A stretch of 64,000 nucleotides of DNA from Aphrophora alni (GCA_963513935.1 OY740769.1:102217762-102281761); one strand, 5' to 3'; counted from the first letter of the stretch, positions 1 through 12,770 are shown. Notes: generated by a model not told the origin, from the sequence alone. Translations and numbers: made by a program.

Positions 1-443
1 TACATATTTCCTGAAATACAAATGTTTGATCTGATATACGGAATTTTCATTAATACAGTATAACATTTATAACTTCACTAATCACTCTGTGTTTGTCACA
101 GATGACCGATTCCTTTGAAATTTGATATCAAATTAATCGGGAAAATTGCAATGTAACACGTGTTATCATTTGTTTTTCTGAATTTCATGAAGAAGGAAAA
201 GTTGCATATCGTTACTGGAGTCATTACTTATGATTCACTTGGCTCCGCCCGGTGGCTACTTAATGCACAATAGACGCCAAGGGTAGGCGATTAGTGCGGT
301 CTACTGGGTTTCCGCCTCACTCTGACTTGAATTTTACTATAGACTATTGAATGCTGCTAATTTCTGACTATTACAGTGGATAGAACTACTTAAAATAGTA
401 TAAAAAATTTAATTGGCAATTCAAAGACAGAATTCCGGGCCTA

Positions 444-665
444 GATAGTTCAGGAATTTATGAAATCAAATGTAACGATTGTGACAAGGTTTATCTTGGT
501 CAAACAAAGAGAAGAATCACCACCAGGTTTAAAGAACATTTTGCCCGTTTAAAATACGACAGACCAGAAAAATCTAGCATAGCGGAACATCTATTAAAAA
601 CTAACCATAACACAAGCCTTAAAAATTTAAAATTGTTAAAAACGTGCCTTCCAATAAATTATTAA
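444..665 (+). pseudogene. Penelope-like element fragment: GIY-YIG endonuclease
   Basis: A 73-codon open stretch ends at a TAA and is preceded in frame by a TAG just upstream, so only the endonuclease end of the element survives. The translation carries the GIY-YIG signature: SGIYEI, then CNDC (a Cys-x2-Cys), YLGQTKRR, an Arg, and FKEH. It is followed by an AEHLLKTNH segment giving two histidines. The Cys-Cys/His-His combination inside GIY-YIG is typical of the endonuclease of canonical Penelope-like retroelements (PLEs), where it nicks target DNA during insertion. No reverse transcriptase is visible upstream. It is closely related to, but not the same copy as, the PLE near 9.3-10.2 kb. It is a dead fragment. 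Confidence 0.8.
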
Positions 666-1534
666 ATAGCTATTAAATCATATTAATTGCTAAGACTGAA
701 AATTCAAAATTACTTAATTGTGACAAAGGCCCTATTCCTAATTCATGCTTGTTCTCTTTGTTAAAACCAAGATAGACCTTTCGGGTTGTTAAGTAATAGA
801 ATTCATGTGAAAGTAATTATTTGTATCTATCATTAATATTCTGGTTTACTATATTAATAAAAAAATTTAGCAAAATTCTTATGATTCATGTAAAAGTTTA
901 TATTGCTATCTATTATTAAAGATAAACCTTTTTATGTTAAATTATGGAATTTTCAGCATAGTTTTTATTCTTGTAAAAGTAAATTTTTGTATCTATTTTT
1001 AATATTCTGGTTTAATATGTTAATATAACATATTAACATAAATTATGTTACATATGCTGTATACAAGCATGTAACAGCTGGTAACATAGCTTGTATTATT
1101 CTTGAGAATAGATTAGCATAGTTTTTATTCATGTATCATTAAAAATTTTATATCTACTATTAATATTCCAGGTAATATGTTAACATAATTTGTTTTGGGA
1201 TGAATATATTATAAACATTAAAACATCTTTGTAGATTAGAGGATTGGGCCTTTACCGCTCCAGATAACAGTACAGGTGTTTGAACTGTCAACCCTATTGT
1301 TGATAGGTCAACGCACCAGAGGAGTGGGGTAGGAAAACTGGTCACTTTAGTTGTAAATAGTTTTAATTTAGTCTTTGTTAAGATTCCCTCGGAAGATGAC
1401 AACTTTATTGTTGTAATAGCTATAAAGGTCTAATAGGAATAAACCTTTTATTTTTGACAAAAAGTTTGTTTTTCGTTATTTTGTTTATTTCCAAGTGTGT
1501 TAAGGGACATTTGAAAGTGTAACTGTAAGTATTC
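666..1534. other. AT-rich intergenic DNA with degenerate repeats
   Basis: No credible gene is present. Between about 780 and 1180 the phrases GTATCTATTATTAATATTC and AGCATAGTTTTTATTC recur three or four times, suggesting an old degenerate tandem duplication. The short reverse-strand ORF at 1160-1402 has no recognisable domain. Confidence 0.5.
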
Positions 1535-2865
1535 TATCTAGTTCAATCATTAAATTCTTTTTAACCTCTCTAATAAGATTTTTAAATGGTTTTGTATTCA
1601 AACTAACTCGATTATTAAATGTGTTTTTACCTCTCTAGTACAATTTTAAAATGGTATTTTATTTCAACTAGTTCGATTATTAAATGCTTTTTAACCTCGC
1701 TACTGCAACTTTTAAATGCTTTATAACCTATGTGGTGCGATTTTTAAAACTTTAACATATATTTATTGCTATTTTAAAATGGTTTTTAGCCTATCTTATA
1801 CGCCTTTTAAATATTTTTTAAACCCTAGTGTGAATTTCTGAATGCTCTGTAACCTACCTAATTCAATTGTTTAAATGTTTATTTCAAAATAACATTTAGT
1901 GATATTTCAAAATGCTTTTAATCCCTATACTTCCATTTATTTTGTACATACTTTTTAACCTACTTAGTGCGATTATAAATGCTTTTCAACCTACCTAATG
2001 TGATTTTTAAATGCTTTCCAACCTATATAATGTGATTTTTTTAAACGCTTTTCAACCTATTGAATGTGTTTTTTAAATGTTTTCAACTTATCGAATGTGA
2101 TTTTTAAATCCTTCCCAACCTATCTAATGTGATTTTTAAATGATATTCAACCTATTGAATGCGATTTTTAAAGGCTTTCCAACCTATCTAATGTCATTTT
2201 TTAATGCTTTTCAACCTATATATACGATTTTAAATGCTTTCAACTTATATCTAATGCGAGTTTTTAATACTTTTCAACCTATCGAATGTGATTTTAAACG
2301 GTTTCAACCTATTGAATGTGATTTTTAAATGCTTTCCAACCTATCGAATCTGGTTTTTAAATTCTTTACAAACTAACTAATGTGATTTTTAAATGCGTTT
2401 CAACTTATCTAATGCGAGTTTTTAATGCTTTTCAACCTATTGATTATTATTATTTTTAAACTTTTCAACCTAACGAATGTGATTTTCAAATGTTTTTCAA
2501 GCTAACGAGTGCGATTTTTTTAATGCTTTTCAACCTAATGAATGTGATTTTTAAATGCTTTTCAACCTATCGAATGTGATTTTTTAAATGCGTTTCAACT
2601 TATCTAATGCGAGTTTTTAATGCTTTCCAACCTATTGATTATTATTATTTTTAAACTTTTCAACCTAACGAGTGCGATTTTTTAATGCTTTTCAACCTAA
2701 TGAATGTGATTTTTAAATGCTTTTCAACCTATCGAATGTGATTTTTAAATGCTTTTCAACCCATCTAATGCGATTTTTTTAATGCTTTTCAACCTATCTA
2801 ATGCGATTTTTAAATGCTTTTCAACCTATCGAATGTAGTTTTAAAATAATTTTTAACGTACATAA
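1535..2865. repeat. 32-bp satellite array, about 40 units
   Basis: Units of about 32 bp are built from GATTTTTAAATGCTTTTCAA followed by CCTATCGAATGT. They are degenerate at the left end (1535-1900) and regular from about 1960. A higher-order duplication is visible: the block starting AAATGCGTTTCAACTTATC at 2391 recurs at 2586, 195 bp later, including a distinctive TTGATTATTATTATT interruption. The short ORFs here that translate to FNAFQPIEC-like repeats are products of the satellite, not genes. Confidence 0.9.
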
Positions 2866-4639
2866 TCGGATTTTGTGTTTTATATGTCTAACATTAAAAG
2901 TATGCTCCCCAGAAGCGGTTGCGAACCATTTTCCATACACTAACATGGCGCTCCACTTCGTTCTGCAGTTTTTATTCTTGTGTTTTGGCACCACAGAAAG
3001 ACTGTATACGTTATTACAGTACAAATTCATAAATCTAATTAATCCACAATCAAAATACTTTCTTTAAACTACATATACTTATAATTCAAAGTAAACCATA
3101 AAAACAGTATTATACCATCTTCATGATAAATTATAAGATGAAGTGTGTAGTGACCTTCCCACCGCAAAGAGCACAGAGCACACAACACAGTAGTACATCA
3201 CCGGAAATAAAGTGCAACATACCACAGATGCAACTTATTAAGTCCGCGCACAGATGTGCCAAGACATAGTGCAATGCATTCCGTTGGATAATAAAACAAC
3301 TTAAGACAAATTTATTGCAAGTAGGGTGTATTTTATGATCAGATGGAATTCCGCTGTCCAATGTTCAACGTAATCCGCGCCTAATTTACCATGAAATTTG
3401 TTTCACTTGAAGTATGTATTTATAAAACGTAGTTTCTAAGACGCAATAATATTACGGGCAAACTCAAACGTTGCTGTTTTTTACAATATATATTATTCGC
3501 GAAATGCAGGTACATGGTAGACTAAAAAATAATATAATACAGATCTCTATAATAGAATATTTTAGACCATTAAAGAAGAGAAACAAAATTATACTGTATA
3601 TTTAAAATAACGTTAATTTATGCAAAGATCAACTTACAAAATTAAATTAATATAATGGGAAAATCTTGTGTAAAATTTTAATTGTTTGATAATGAATAAC
3701 TAAGTTGAATATATTTTAAAGACTCGGCGTCATCAGAAATTACTATGTATTTACAACACATAAAACTAATTTATAAACACGAAGATCCTTATAGAGAACG
3801 GTAATCATAATGAAGGATGACATTAGAATTAGTAGTAGTATATCAGTATTACAATAAATTGAATACATCTACAAATCTTACAATAGTTATTTCAGACATT
3901 TGAATTATTTGTGTATATATAAAAAATACACAACGTTTCTAAATTATGAATCAACTCTCGTAATCAACCGCAAAATCTAAAACTCGATGAACAGGACAAA
4001 CATAGTCTGTTAGTAGGATTATGTTGGAAACTAACCTAAAAATAGTAGAATTTTTAATAACATGCTCTTAAGAGCGTTATTTTATAAATAGTGTTTTTAA
4101 TACGTAAAGAAATTGTTTAAATATGTAAATACAAACTACAAAATATTAATAATTTGTATCTTGAATTATTTTTGAAAATATTTCTTTCACCATACAAAAA
4201 AATTGATAGGCTACCACATTAAATATTTCAATAAGCACTCCCCCAACATATACACTATGTTTGATATAATATATATATAATATTATATTATACAAATAAA
4301 ATTTACCTCTTTCTGTATTAACGCATCTGAACCACGCTTTTTTCAGAATTGTTGCAACTACAAAAAATAAAAGGAAAAGCTAAGTGTATTTTGTAAATTA
4401 CCTACAAAATGGTTTTCGTAATTTATATATTTGAAAAAAAAGGCAAAACAGTTTTACCTTAAAATGGTGTCCCTTCACCTTAATCCCCTATTCAACCAAA
4501 ATGTTATAAACGACAATGTAGGCCGAAATTAATGACTATTTAATTGTTTTTTTTTTATTCAGGTTTTTGAAGCCAAAAACCTTTCAATCATCATCACACT
4601 ATAGTAAAAAGAATTTAAAATAAACTCCCCTAAACCACC
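2866..4639. other. Intergenic DNA with one PLE-like tail
   Basis: No gene was recognised. The segment around 3905-3965 (ATACACAACGTTTC followed by ATCAACTCTCGTAATCAA) closely matches 9022-9075. It resembles the reverse complement of a PLE-type 3' untranslated tail. The rest is AT-rich sequence with a short AT microsatellite near 4267. Confidence 0.4.
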
Positions 4640-4800
4640 AATGTACTAATACTCAGGGCTGTAAAAGAACAAAAGTTAATCAACAGAGATATTATTGCAA
4701 AAGGAAAGAGACATATCTACCCTAAGACTACACGCAAAAAGTGTAGATCTAGGTAGATACCCTCGGGATTGGCACGCCCGTAATTTCTATAAATAAGCCT
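4640..4800 (+). repeat. Interspersed repeat family B, copy 1
   Basis: This is one of at least six copies of a short element. The consensus order is AAAAGAACAAGAGT, a CAAGAGAGACCTGATAGG-like segment (degenerate here), AAAGATGAAAGAG, CCCAAGACTA, GTGTAGATCCAGCTAGGT, then CCTCGGGATTGCCACGCCCG. This copy retains the middle and the CCTCGGGATTGGCACGCCCG end. It has a SINE-like size, but no tRNA-like promoter boxes were identified. Confidence 0.6.
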
Positions 4801-6817
4801 CTGAGGGATTTAGAACTATATGAAGTGTACCAAATTAGTTTCTAAATTATACAATCTAAAATCCGACCTTTGAATTGTTGTTCCTGGGAGACACCTCGTG
4901 GTATAGGGTAATGGGAAATGGCGAAGCTGAGGAACTATTCATTAATTGTTTTTAACTTCACCAGGTTTCATCTATAATTATTACGTATACATACACACAA
5001 ATTAACTTTGTCTTATAAAATTTAGAAAATATAAAAAATACTAGACTATGCATCGTAAGTACAAATGTGATGAAGAAGCAAAATACGACAGTACCGTCCT
5101 TGAAGATTGTTTACAACTTCCTTTCGTTATTAAATTTGAAACTATTAATAATTACTAAATCTAATCTTCCGAGATGCATGTTAAAGTGCCTTATTTAAGT
5201 TTGCCCATATCCCGGGATTTTTTTTTTTTTTTTTTAGAATAATAAATTATCAACTATCTACATATTGAACCAAACTGTTACAATAACAAACAAACATTTC
5301 GATTTCTTATATATTTTTGGATCCAAATTATAAAAAATAATTTCTTTTCTATATTTTGAGTTAAACCACTATAACAGCTGTTGCAGCAGGTATTGTTTCT
5401 GCTAAAGCTGTCTGCAGTCTTGAACCAGACTTAATTATCTATCCGACACCGAGGAGCCTCGACCGCGGCCTAAAGACACTGTCAGTCCAGGCGAAAATCA
5501 TAATAAACGTAATTAAGAAGCTCATTAAAAAACATTAAAGTTAAAATTAAACAACAGAAAGTATCAATTTAAATCTTGTTAATTAGAAATGAAACGAATC
5601 TGCCGGCCTGAACACATAAATTGACACGTAAAAGATAATGACGTGTCTTGTAAATTAGATGGATAATTTATGGCAGCAAAGGAGATTAGAAATGATATAT
5701 GTGTCTATGGTAATTAATACGATTGGAGTACGAGTTGAGGTGTTGGCTATGCGTACATGTAAGGGCCTGAAGTCTGCGGATTTCGTAAGCGCTGCAATAG
5801 TCTTTCTCACTAAGGATGAAGAAGCATGCTCATTTGGTTCCATTGAGTAGATTCATTTAGTTTAGTTAATATTGAGCATGTTTTCTCAAGTCAGTTAGTA
5901 AATACATTGGAGGTCTTTAGTTTAGTTTAGGTTATATTTCCTCCAACGAGACTAAAGAAATCTGATAACAATTAGAGGTAGTGTTTAGTAATTTTATGAG
6001 AAGTATGATATAGACGGATGATTGTAAGTACTGAAGTATTAAAATATACTATTTATTGTTTTCATTTTATTGTCTTTTGTATCTTCTTGGCGAAAAAATC
6101 ATATCGGTTATTTTGAACAAAAAACAGAGGTTCTTAGTTCTCGAATTCACCAATAGAGTCGGAAGATAACAAGAGTTTGATCAAGACAGGTTTAATAGGA
6201 AAGATGAAAGAGATATTTTTAACCAAAACCTAAACGAAGAAAAGTGTAAATACAGTTAGAGAATTCTCAGTATTTCTATAGTCGTACTCAACTATGTCTA
6301 TGGTAGACCATATTTCCCACTCGATATCAATTAATTTCAGTTTAACATTTGTCTTAAAGTATTTCAATTTTATAATGACTTGTTTCAATATAAATGAGAT
6401 ATGAAATATTTCTTGAACTTTTAAGTATTAGACAAAACATGTAACGTACATTTATGAATTTTTTGCGTAATATTTTGGCAAATTTGAAGATATTTATAAC
6501 TTAGATTTAATTGAAGTAAATCCATGCCTATCAATCCAGCGTCGGCTCAGTTCTGTGAAATTTCATCATTATCAGTGTCTTGAGCGAAAATATATTCTTT
6601 ATTACAATTTTCTTAATTTATTAAATTAATACTGTACGTCTGGTATAAAATTATTATTTATTTAAAACACTTACTATTATTATTTTAGTTGAAACAAACT
6701 ACTTGACGTTATCTCGTTGATAATCATTTCTCTAGCTAGTTTTCTTTAATGAATTCTATTTTTTAATTTCAGAAATTCTGAAATATTCCAATAATTTCTT
6801 TACATTGATTTTTGTAT

Positions 6818-6820
<3 letters not shown>
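4801..6820. other. Intergenic DNA with a second family B relic
   Basis: A diverged family B copy occupies about 6120-6260 (GGAAAGATGAAAGAGATA followed by AACCAAAACCTAAACG). The overlapping ORFs at 5655-5850 on both strands lack any domain and are judged to be chance. A (T)n run lies near 5219. Confidence 0.4.

Positions 6821-6870
<50 letters not shown>
6821..6870. repeat. (TC)25 microsatellite
   Basis: This is a perfect TC dinucleotide run of 50 bp. The ORF that begins just upstream reads through it as alternating Ser-Leu and is not a gene. Confidence 0.97.
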
Positions 6871-6874
<4 letters not shown>

Positions 6875-9082
6875 TCATTTTTTATTCCGTGTTTCATACA
6901 CCCATTAATCAGTTTCCTTAGTGCTTGTTATTCCTCTTTTTCATCTAAATATATAGTAATCTTTGACATTTACAAACTTGTACAACAAGGAATCCCTATA
7001 CTCATTGAATTGAGTCAGATCCAAATGTATATATTTGTGTGAATGTAAATTATTAATAACCAAATGTTACTAAAACTGAACTTATTTAGTTTGAATAGAC
7101 TCTTGAGTTGGACACCTATGCATCCAAACATTATCATAACCTATCTGCGTTTGTTGTTTTAAATATTTTACATGTGAGATAATAAAGTCATGAATATCGG
7201 CAATGCTATGTAAGTGTCGAGCGTTAGGAGCTGGCTGCCTTTCAAATCCAAACATCGCTTTTGTTTGCTTTAGGAATTTATTATCTCAAAATGCATACAG
7301 GAACATTAGAAATTAAGTTACGACGGTGGTAATAAGTGACACGTTCTAATCTTTCCAACGTGAGCGTAGCGTTTGTGGTTTATGCAAACAGGTGGAAGAC
7401 ATATCTGGAACAGTTTTGTAATAAACTGAGAAGGATATCGTATAATAAACAGTATGAAATATCGCCGTCGTCAGCCCACTTGGTACTTGCTGACGTCATT
7501 GCTGGAGCTTTTTGGTTTTAAGTTGAAACTGTTATAAGCTTGCTTGTCAGTTTGTTGAGGAAAGTTAAATAAACTGTGCAAAAACATTGCACAAACTTTC
7601 TACCTCATCAATCCCTAAAGCCAAATAATCGGTACAACTATTAGTGACGACCAATAATGTCAGTTCCAGTAGTTAACCGTAAAAAATAAAAATAACCGGT
7701 TATAAAAATAAACCGTATTTGAAAATATATTTTAATAGAACCTAAACTTGCTTCGAGTATGTCATAAAAGCGTCATCGGCGTTTGACGTATTTGTATATG
7801 GAGAAAATATGCCTATAATATTTGCCTACGCGTTTGGACAGACATCGTTCCAAAAACCACCTTTGTACGCAGTGGATAAATATACATATCCGTTAAAAAT
7901 TCAACATTGCTTTCTTTACCTAATACATAACTTTAAGTATACTACGAATGTAAAATAGATTTAAATATGAGAAAACAAAAGTGTTTCTTTATGGAGGAGG
8001 CTCCTTCACAAACGTACGAACGGAAACGATTTTAATATATACACGTCTATGTGGCTAAGAAAGTAGTGATATACACAAATTACAAAGCTTAGACAACCAG
8101 AGAAATAACTATTTAAAACATAACACTTTCCAACGTAATATTATGGTACAGAGGACTACATTCTGATATTGATGTTCAGAAATATCGAATTGAAAATGTC
8201 AAAATGACGGTATTTAAACAGTTTTTAAAGTTATTTTAAATGTGTTACTTATGAATATGTAATAGTATATATCATCACTAGGACCAAAAGTGAAGCTTTC
8301 GATACAAGCTCAAGTGTAACGGAAAATTAGTGAGGATCGAAGAGCTTCTTTTGGTCCAAGTGATGAACTATATTTTTCGTTATATTGCAAACAATGTATA
8401 AAATTTTTAAAAATTAACTAAAATGTTATAACCTATTTACCTTCAAATCGATGATAACAGTTGTTATATCGGTTATTTACAATCGAGAGTATCGTTTGTT
8501 TTTATAGATGCTTTACAATCGTAAATTAATTCGTATGAATGAAGTAACAGCTGATGACCTTGACCTCAGCTGATGTTTTTAGGTCCTAGGACTAAAAAGA
8601 ACAACTTTAATATCTCAATGATGTATTGAAAACAGCTGTTTGAAGCAATATGACGAAAAAAAAATTTTTTTTTTTAATCTTGAGATTTACTAACAAATAA
8701 AACGAAACCATTTCTTTCGCAATAAAATCTTAAACTCAATTCATGTTTATTGCAAAATGGTTGACAACTAAATAAACTAGTCGTTGATATTGTTGAAAGG
8801 TCGTTTGCGAAACTGACCTTTGCCAGTTAAATTTATAGACTACTAGTAATACTGCCACAGTGTATAAGTTTTTAACATTTACAGTTAAATATGGCAAAAG
8901 TATTGCAGTAGGTAGTTTATTTACGGTTATCATAAAACTAAAACAATTGATTTTGATTTTCACATATGTGATATGTGGTCTGTAATATTGATAGGTTATT
9001 CCAGCATTTACTTTAATTTGTGTGTATACAAATAATACACAACGTTTCGAAAGTATGTATCAACTCTCGTAATCAAGTGAAC
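6871..9082. other. Intergenic DNA with family C repeat and PLE-like tail
   Basis: No gene was recognised. A family C repeat copy lies at about 7560-7700 (AACATTGCACAAAC, CATCAATCCCTAAAGCC, AATGTCAGTTCC). A reverse-oriented PLE-type tail lies at about 9022-9075 (ACACAACGTTTCGAAAGTATG followed by ATCAACTCTCGTAATCAA). The region immediately abuts the young PLE copy that starts at the target duplication. Confidence 0.4.
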
Positions 9083-9147
9083 TATAACCATTCAACTTTA
9101 ATGTAATAGCAGATATTTCTTGTTGAAACTCCATATTCAAGGATAAA

Positions 9148-9199
9148 ATAAAGCAAAAGCTTAAAGTTTCAAATATTTATTAGTATAAATGAGCTACAA
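9148..9199 (+). repeat. 52-bp inverted repeat, left arm
   Basis: It begins AATAAAGCAAAAGCTTAAAG and ends AAATGAGCTACA. It is a perfect reverse complement of 10114-10165. It lies downstream of the PLE stop codon, in the element's 3' non-coding sequence. Confidence 0.95.
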
Positions 9200-9317
9200 T
9201 TGTTTCGCCTTGCGGCATCGACGGGCTACTGATATTTTACAGGTATAGACAACTATTCAAAACATAAGTACAGGAAACTGAAATACAATAGAGAAATCGG
9301 GAAAGGTAGGGGGTGAC

Positions 9318-10160
9318 CTAGCAGGTAGATAAAGGTTGATGAACTATGGTACGGATGGGTTTTAGAAGAGGTGACGAATTTAATACAATTTGGTCATTTA
9401 GGTTGAGAATAGGCCTAAGTGAAATAGATCTATTTATTTCTAAACATTCTAAATTATTTAATCTATTGCTTTTATTTTCTATATGTAAGAGTTTAACATT
9501 CAATTTCGGATCAAAACTATGACCCGAGTCCAAAAGGTGGTTAGCAAAGTTAGAGTTTCTGTAGCCATGTTTCCAGCTATTTACATGTTCTTTAATTCTA
9601 ACTTTTATAGATCTACCTGTTTGACCTATGTACTCAGAGTCACAATCTTGACAAGATATTTTATAAACTCCACTATTTTCTAACATTTCTTTTTTATCTT
9701 TATTATTAACCAACATTTTCCCTAGATTTTTTGTACAATAAAATGCAACTTTACGATTACATTTAGTAGAAATAAGGTTACTGATTTTATAACTAGTTCT
9801 GTTGATATAAGATAATTTACAATATCTAACTATTTCAATGTTCTCGTTATGGGAAGAGTGGACTAAATTTTCAGCTCTACGCTTTAACTTTTTTCTTAAA
9901 ATATTATCTATTAAACTAACCTCATACTTATTATTAACAGCAATTTGTTTAACGACATTCAGTTCATCATAAAAGTCATTAGGTGAAAGAGGTATACTAA
10001 TAAGTCTATGTACCATGCTGTGAAAAGCAGCATGTTTATGGCTGATAGGATGGTTAGAATCAGCAGGTATAACTGTATCTGTATAAGTAGGTTTTCTGAA
10101 AATTTTAAATTTATGTAGCTCATTTATACTAATAAATATTTGAAACTTTAAGCTTTTGCT
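9318..10160 (-). CDS. Penelope-like element RT thumb plus GIY-YIG endonuclease (5' partial)
   Basis: The frame is open for 280 codons from just after a TAA at 10161-10163 to the stop at 9318. The internal ATG at 10016 is not the real start because conserved sequence continues upstream. Residues about 17-48 carry the RT C-terminal FRKPTYTDT motif followed by NHPISHKHAAFHS and VHRL, typical of PLE reverse transcriptases. Residues about 163-195 carry GVYKI, the CQDC Cys-x2-Cys, YIGQTGR, a following Arg, and IKEH. The HLLDSGH segment supplies the His pair of the PLE zinc finger, and a Glu in LECLEI about 45 residues after IKEH is a candidate catalytic residue. The protein would copy and insert the element in the nucleus. 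The palm and fingers (catalytic Asp residues) are missing through 5' truncation, so this copy is not autonomous. Confidence 0.85.
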   Translation of the reverse strand, partial: SKSLKFQIFISINELHKFKIFRKPTYTDTVIPADSNHPISHKHAAFHSMVHRLISIPLSPNDFYDELNVVKQIAVNNKYEVSLIDNILRKKLKRRAENLVHSSHNENIEIVRYCKLSYINRTSYKISNLISTKCNRKVAFYCTKNLGKMLVNNKDKKEMLENSGVYKISCQDCDSEYIGQTGRSIKVRIKEHVNSWKHGYRNSNFANHLLDSGHSFDPKLNVKLLHIENKSNRLNNLECLEINRSISLRPILNLNDQIVLNSSPLLKPIRTIVHQPLSTC

Positions 10161-10165
10161 TTATT
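10114..10165 (-). repeat. 52-bp inverted repeat, right arm
   Basis: It is a perfect reverse complement of 9148-9199. On the minus strand most of it is read in frame as RT sequence (FQIFISINELH), so this arm is probably the original copy. The left arm is then probably an inverted duplicate acquired at the 3' end. Confidence 0.95.
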
Positions 10166-10176
10166 ATAACCATTCA

Positions 10177-12379
10177 GCCTATTTTTAGTCCTAGGTATCA
10201 GTTTTAGGTTACTATTTTTATGTTATCAATATCTTAAACGTTCTAAGTTTAAATGTTCTAAGTTACTAGGGCATGTTGGCCATTTTCATCTAATTCATAT
10301 TTTATACTTGACCAATAGGCCTACTCTCTGCAGCTTTGTTTTAATTTACACAAATGCACATGTTCGAATAAACTACATCAATACTGTGAGTATTTTTAAT
10401 TATTTTTATTTTTATTTATTAATGCAACTGACAACTCGTAGCCTAATGGTCATAATCTCTCCAAAAATGAAGGTTCGGGAGTTATCATTTTAAAAAGCCA
10501 AAATAAAACATGGAGAGCGACCTAAAGAGTTGAATACAGTATTTCAAAATCGTTTAGAACAATTTCGAGGAAACTTTGGTGGAATGTAATTTTTTTTTTA
10601 TACACAACAGTGTGTTACCGGGAAAATATACAATAATATAATATGATAATATTATTAGAATTTTGATAATAATATAATAATGTTCGAGTGTAAACTAAAA
10701 AAATTCAAAATGTACCATTACCATAATCAGGTGCGTTTTTTAAAATAACTGATACATTTTCACCCTTTGTGTGTAGCTTTTACATTAGCTTAAGTCTCAA
10801 GCTATTAAATTTCATAAACATTTGATCAACGTCGCTTTAACCTAAAGTGATGTATTCAATATTCTACAACAATGGTTATGACTAAATTTCATTGCTCCTG
10901 AGCCAGAATTTGAGAGATTTACAATTTCAAATATTTTTTGTAATAAGACATCATTTAGGGGAAAGTTATTTTTTAGGAACCAAAAGGGAGCTTTGAGTGT
11001 AGTACTGTAAGTGGAAAGAGTCATTCATACTCTTTTAAAGCGCTTTTTAGAAAGCTGAGTATTGTATGAGCGTTTTTATTTATGAACGTGTTAAGTTGTT
11101 ATACAAAATAAAGATCAATTATCAGTACTTTCTATTCATACAATATCTGGAATTACCATAATTTTAAAGTCGAAAAAATCACTCTAAGACTAAAAAAGGG
11201 GTCAATTTTACTGAGGTAAAGTTACAAACACAACAAAAGGAATTGCCTAAGTGTGGCACAGTGTTCGGACCCGATTCTAACTTGAAGACAATAACCTGCC
11301 TATGTGCCTAAAGTAAATCTAAACTGGTAAAAGGAAATAGAACAGTAAGCAACTGTGCACTATTATTGTTTTGTCTTCGAGATAATGACGAGAGGATGTG
11401 TTGACAAATCCATCGTTCTTATCATGATTTGTTATTGTAAGTGTATTTAATACTGGCTTCCGTTACGAGGGGGAAATGCTTTGTTAGTAAAGAGGAGTTA
11501 AATAATAAATAAATCTGTCATACCTACGTTTTATTTTACGACTCTATTCCTATCTTCGGAGCATTACATGGAGATTCGATGGAAGTATAAACCATTGATC
11601 ATCAGTTTATATCAGTGTTTTAATATTTTTCGAAGAAGGTGGAAGACTAACTACAAGAGGAGGTTAGTGATATCAAATTGGTCTTATATTCCTGTAGAAT
11701 TAAATAATCCACTATACGAATGTCTTATTACAAAAAATTTCTTAACAATAATTTGTTAGTTTATTTCTGGACAAACTTTTATAAAAAAATACGACTTCTT
11801 AGACAGATCCTTATTATTGTATATAGGCAGTTATCGTTTTTGGTGAATATAATTAGCTTTCAATATTGTAATGGATTAAACATCCGTTTGGTTCATATTT
11901 GCATTTAAAAGTTACTTTTCTCAAGAGCAGTTTTATCATAAAGAGTGGGGACAACAACAAGAGGTAGAATACGTTTGGGTCCTCAAAAAATGTAATTATT
12001 TGTATACTTTATACCTACAGAGTACTCTCCTATTATAATTCTTATTAGTTTAGGCAAATTGTACAGATAATATATTTTTTAAATTTTGTTGTTTATTTAT
12101 TTGTTTAAATTAGATTTTTCATGGTTTATAAAATGATCAAACGTGAAAATAATACATGCATAGATTGTCCACGATTTCGCCTCAGTTTCGAAACAAAATT
12201 GAAAACTCAATAATTTTATTCAATGGACTCAATAATTTTATTCAATGTGCAAATTAAATAAATGCAGAAAATATAGAAGCAATCTACTAATCAATGTATT
12301 AAAATAAATGAATTTTTACTCATCTTCAGTCCCAACACATTACACATTTTAGGAGGCAAAAAGTAAACAAATACATTCT
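10177..12379. other. Intergenic DNA
   Basis: No gene or clear repeat was recognised. Several short ORFs (for example 11568-11759 and 11720-11908) overlap, lack domains and have lysine- or isoleucine-rich AT-driven composition, so they are judged to be chance. Confidence 0.4.
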
Positions 12380-12770
12380 TGCTGTACCTCATGTAGTTGT
12401 TAAGTTTTGCTCTATCTTAGTGTTGTGTTTTGGGTTTTTAATACAATTATTTGTATTTTAGTGTTAGTGTATTCTTGGTTAACCTTGGTTTGTTGTTAAG
12501 TTTAACTATGTTACTGTGTTGAATATTGTACGTTATTTCAGTTAGTTTATATTTAAAGACTTACTATTGTAATTATTGCTGTAGCTAATGCAGTTGTTAG
12601 TTTTACCCACTTAAAGACTAGTACTGTATTGCATTTATTTCCTGTTACTGCATTTAGTTTGTATTACGTGTTGTTGTAATTCTTGACAAACCTCATTAAG
12701 TTGTCAAGTTTTATCCACTTCTGATGTTACTATTAATATTTTTCAGTTAGTTTCTTAAGTATGGGTTTTT
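12380..12770. repeat. Degenerate ~90-106-bp tandem repeat, four units
   Basis: The anchor phrase TTGTTAAGTTTT (or a near variant) recurs near 12404, 12493, 12594 and 12700. It is accompanied by repeated ATGTTACTGT- and TTTCAGTTAGTTT-like segments. The units are strongly diverged, so this is an old array. No coding potential was seen. Confidence 0.6.

Larger units (their letters stand above)
9083..10176 (-). mobile_element. 5'-truncated Penelope-like element with inverted repeats and target duplication
   Basis: The unit is bounded by a perfect 12-bp direct repeat, TATAACCATTCA, at 9083-9094 and 10165-10176, read as a target-site duplication. Inside it, a perfect 52-bp inverted repeat lies at 9148-9199 and 10114-10165. 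The right arm overlaps reverse-transcriptase coding sequence and the left arm sits in the 3' non-coding end. Between them, on the minus strand, is an open frame for the RT C-terminus and GIY-YIG endonuclease. The 3' UTR includes a GGCGAAACAATTG-type segment. The intact frame and perfect duplications suggest a recent insertion. PLE copies are known to have complex, sometimes inverted, terminal arrangements. Confidence 0.8.

Noticed and set aside
240..330. GC-rich CTCCGCCCGGTGGCTAC segment, possible tRNA-derived SINE head
   Set aside because: No cloverleaf or convincing A and B boxes could be drawn, and no second copy was seen in the window.
2140..3067. ORFs with FNAFQPIEC repeats
   Set aside because: They are read-through of the 32-bp satellite, which allows frames to stay open over several units.
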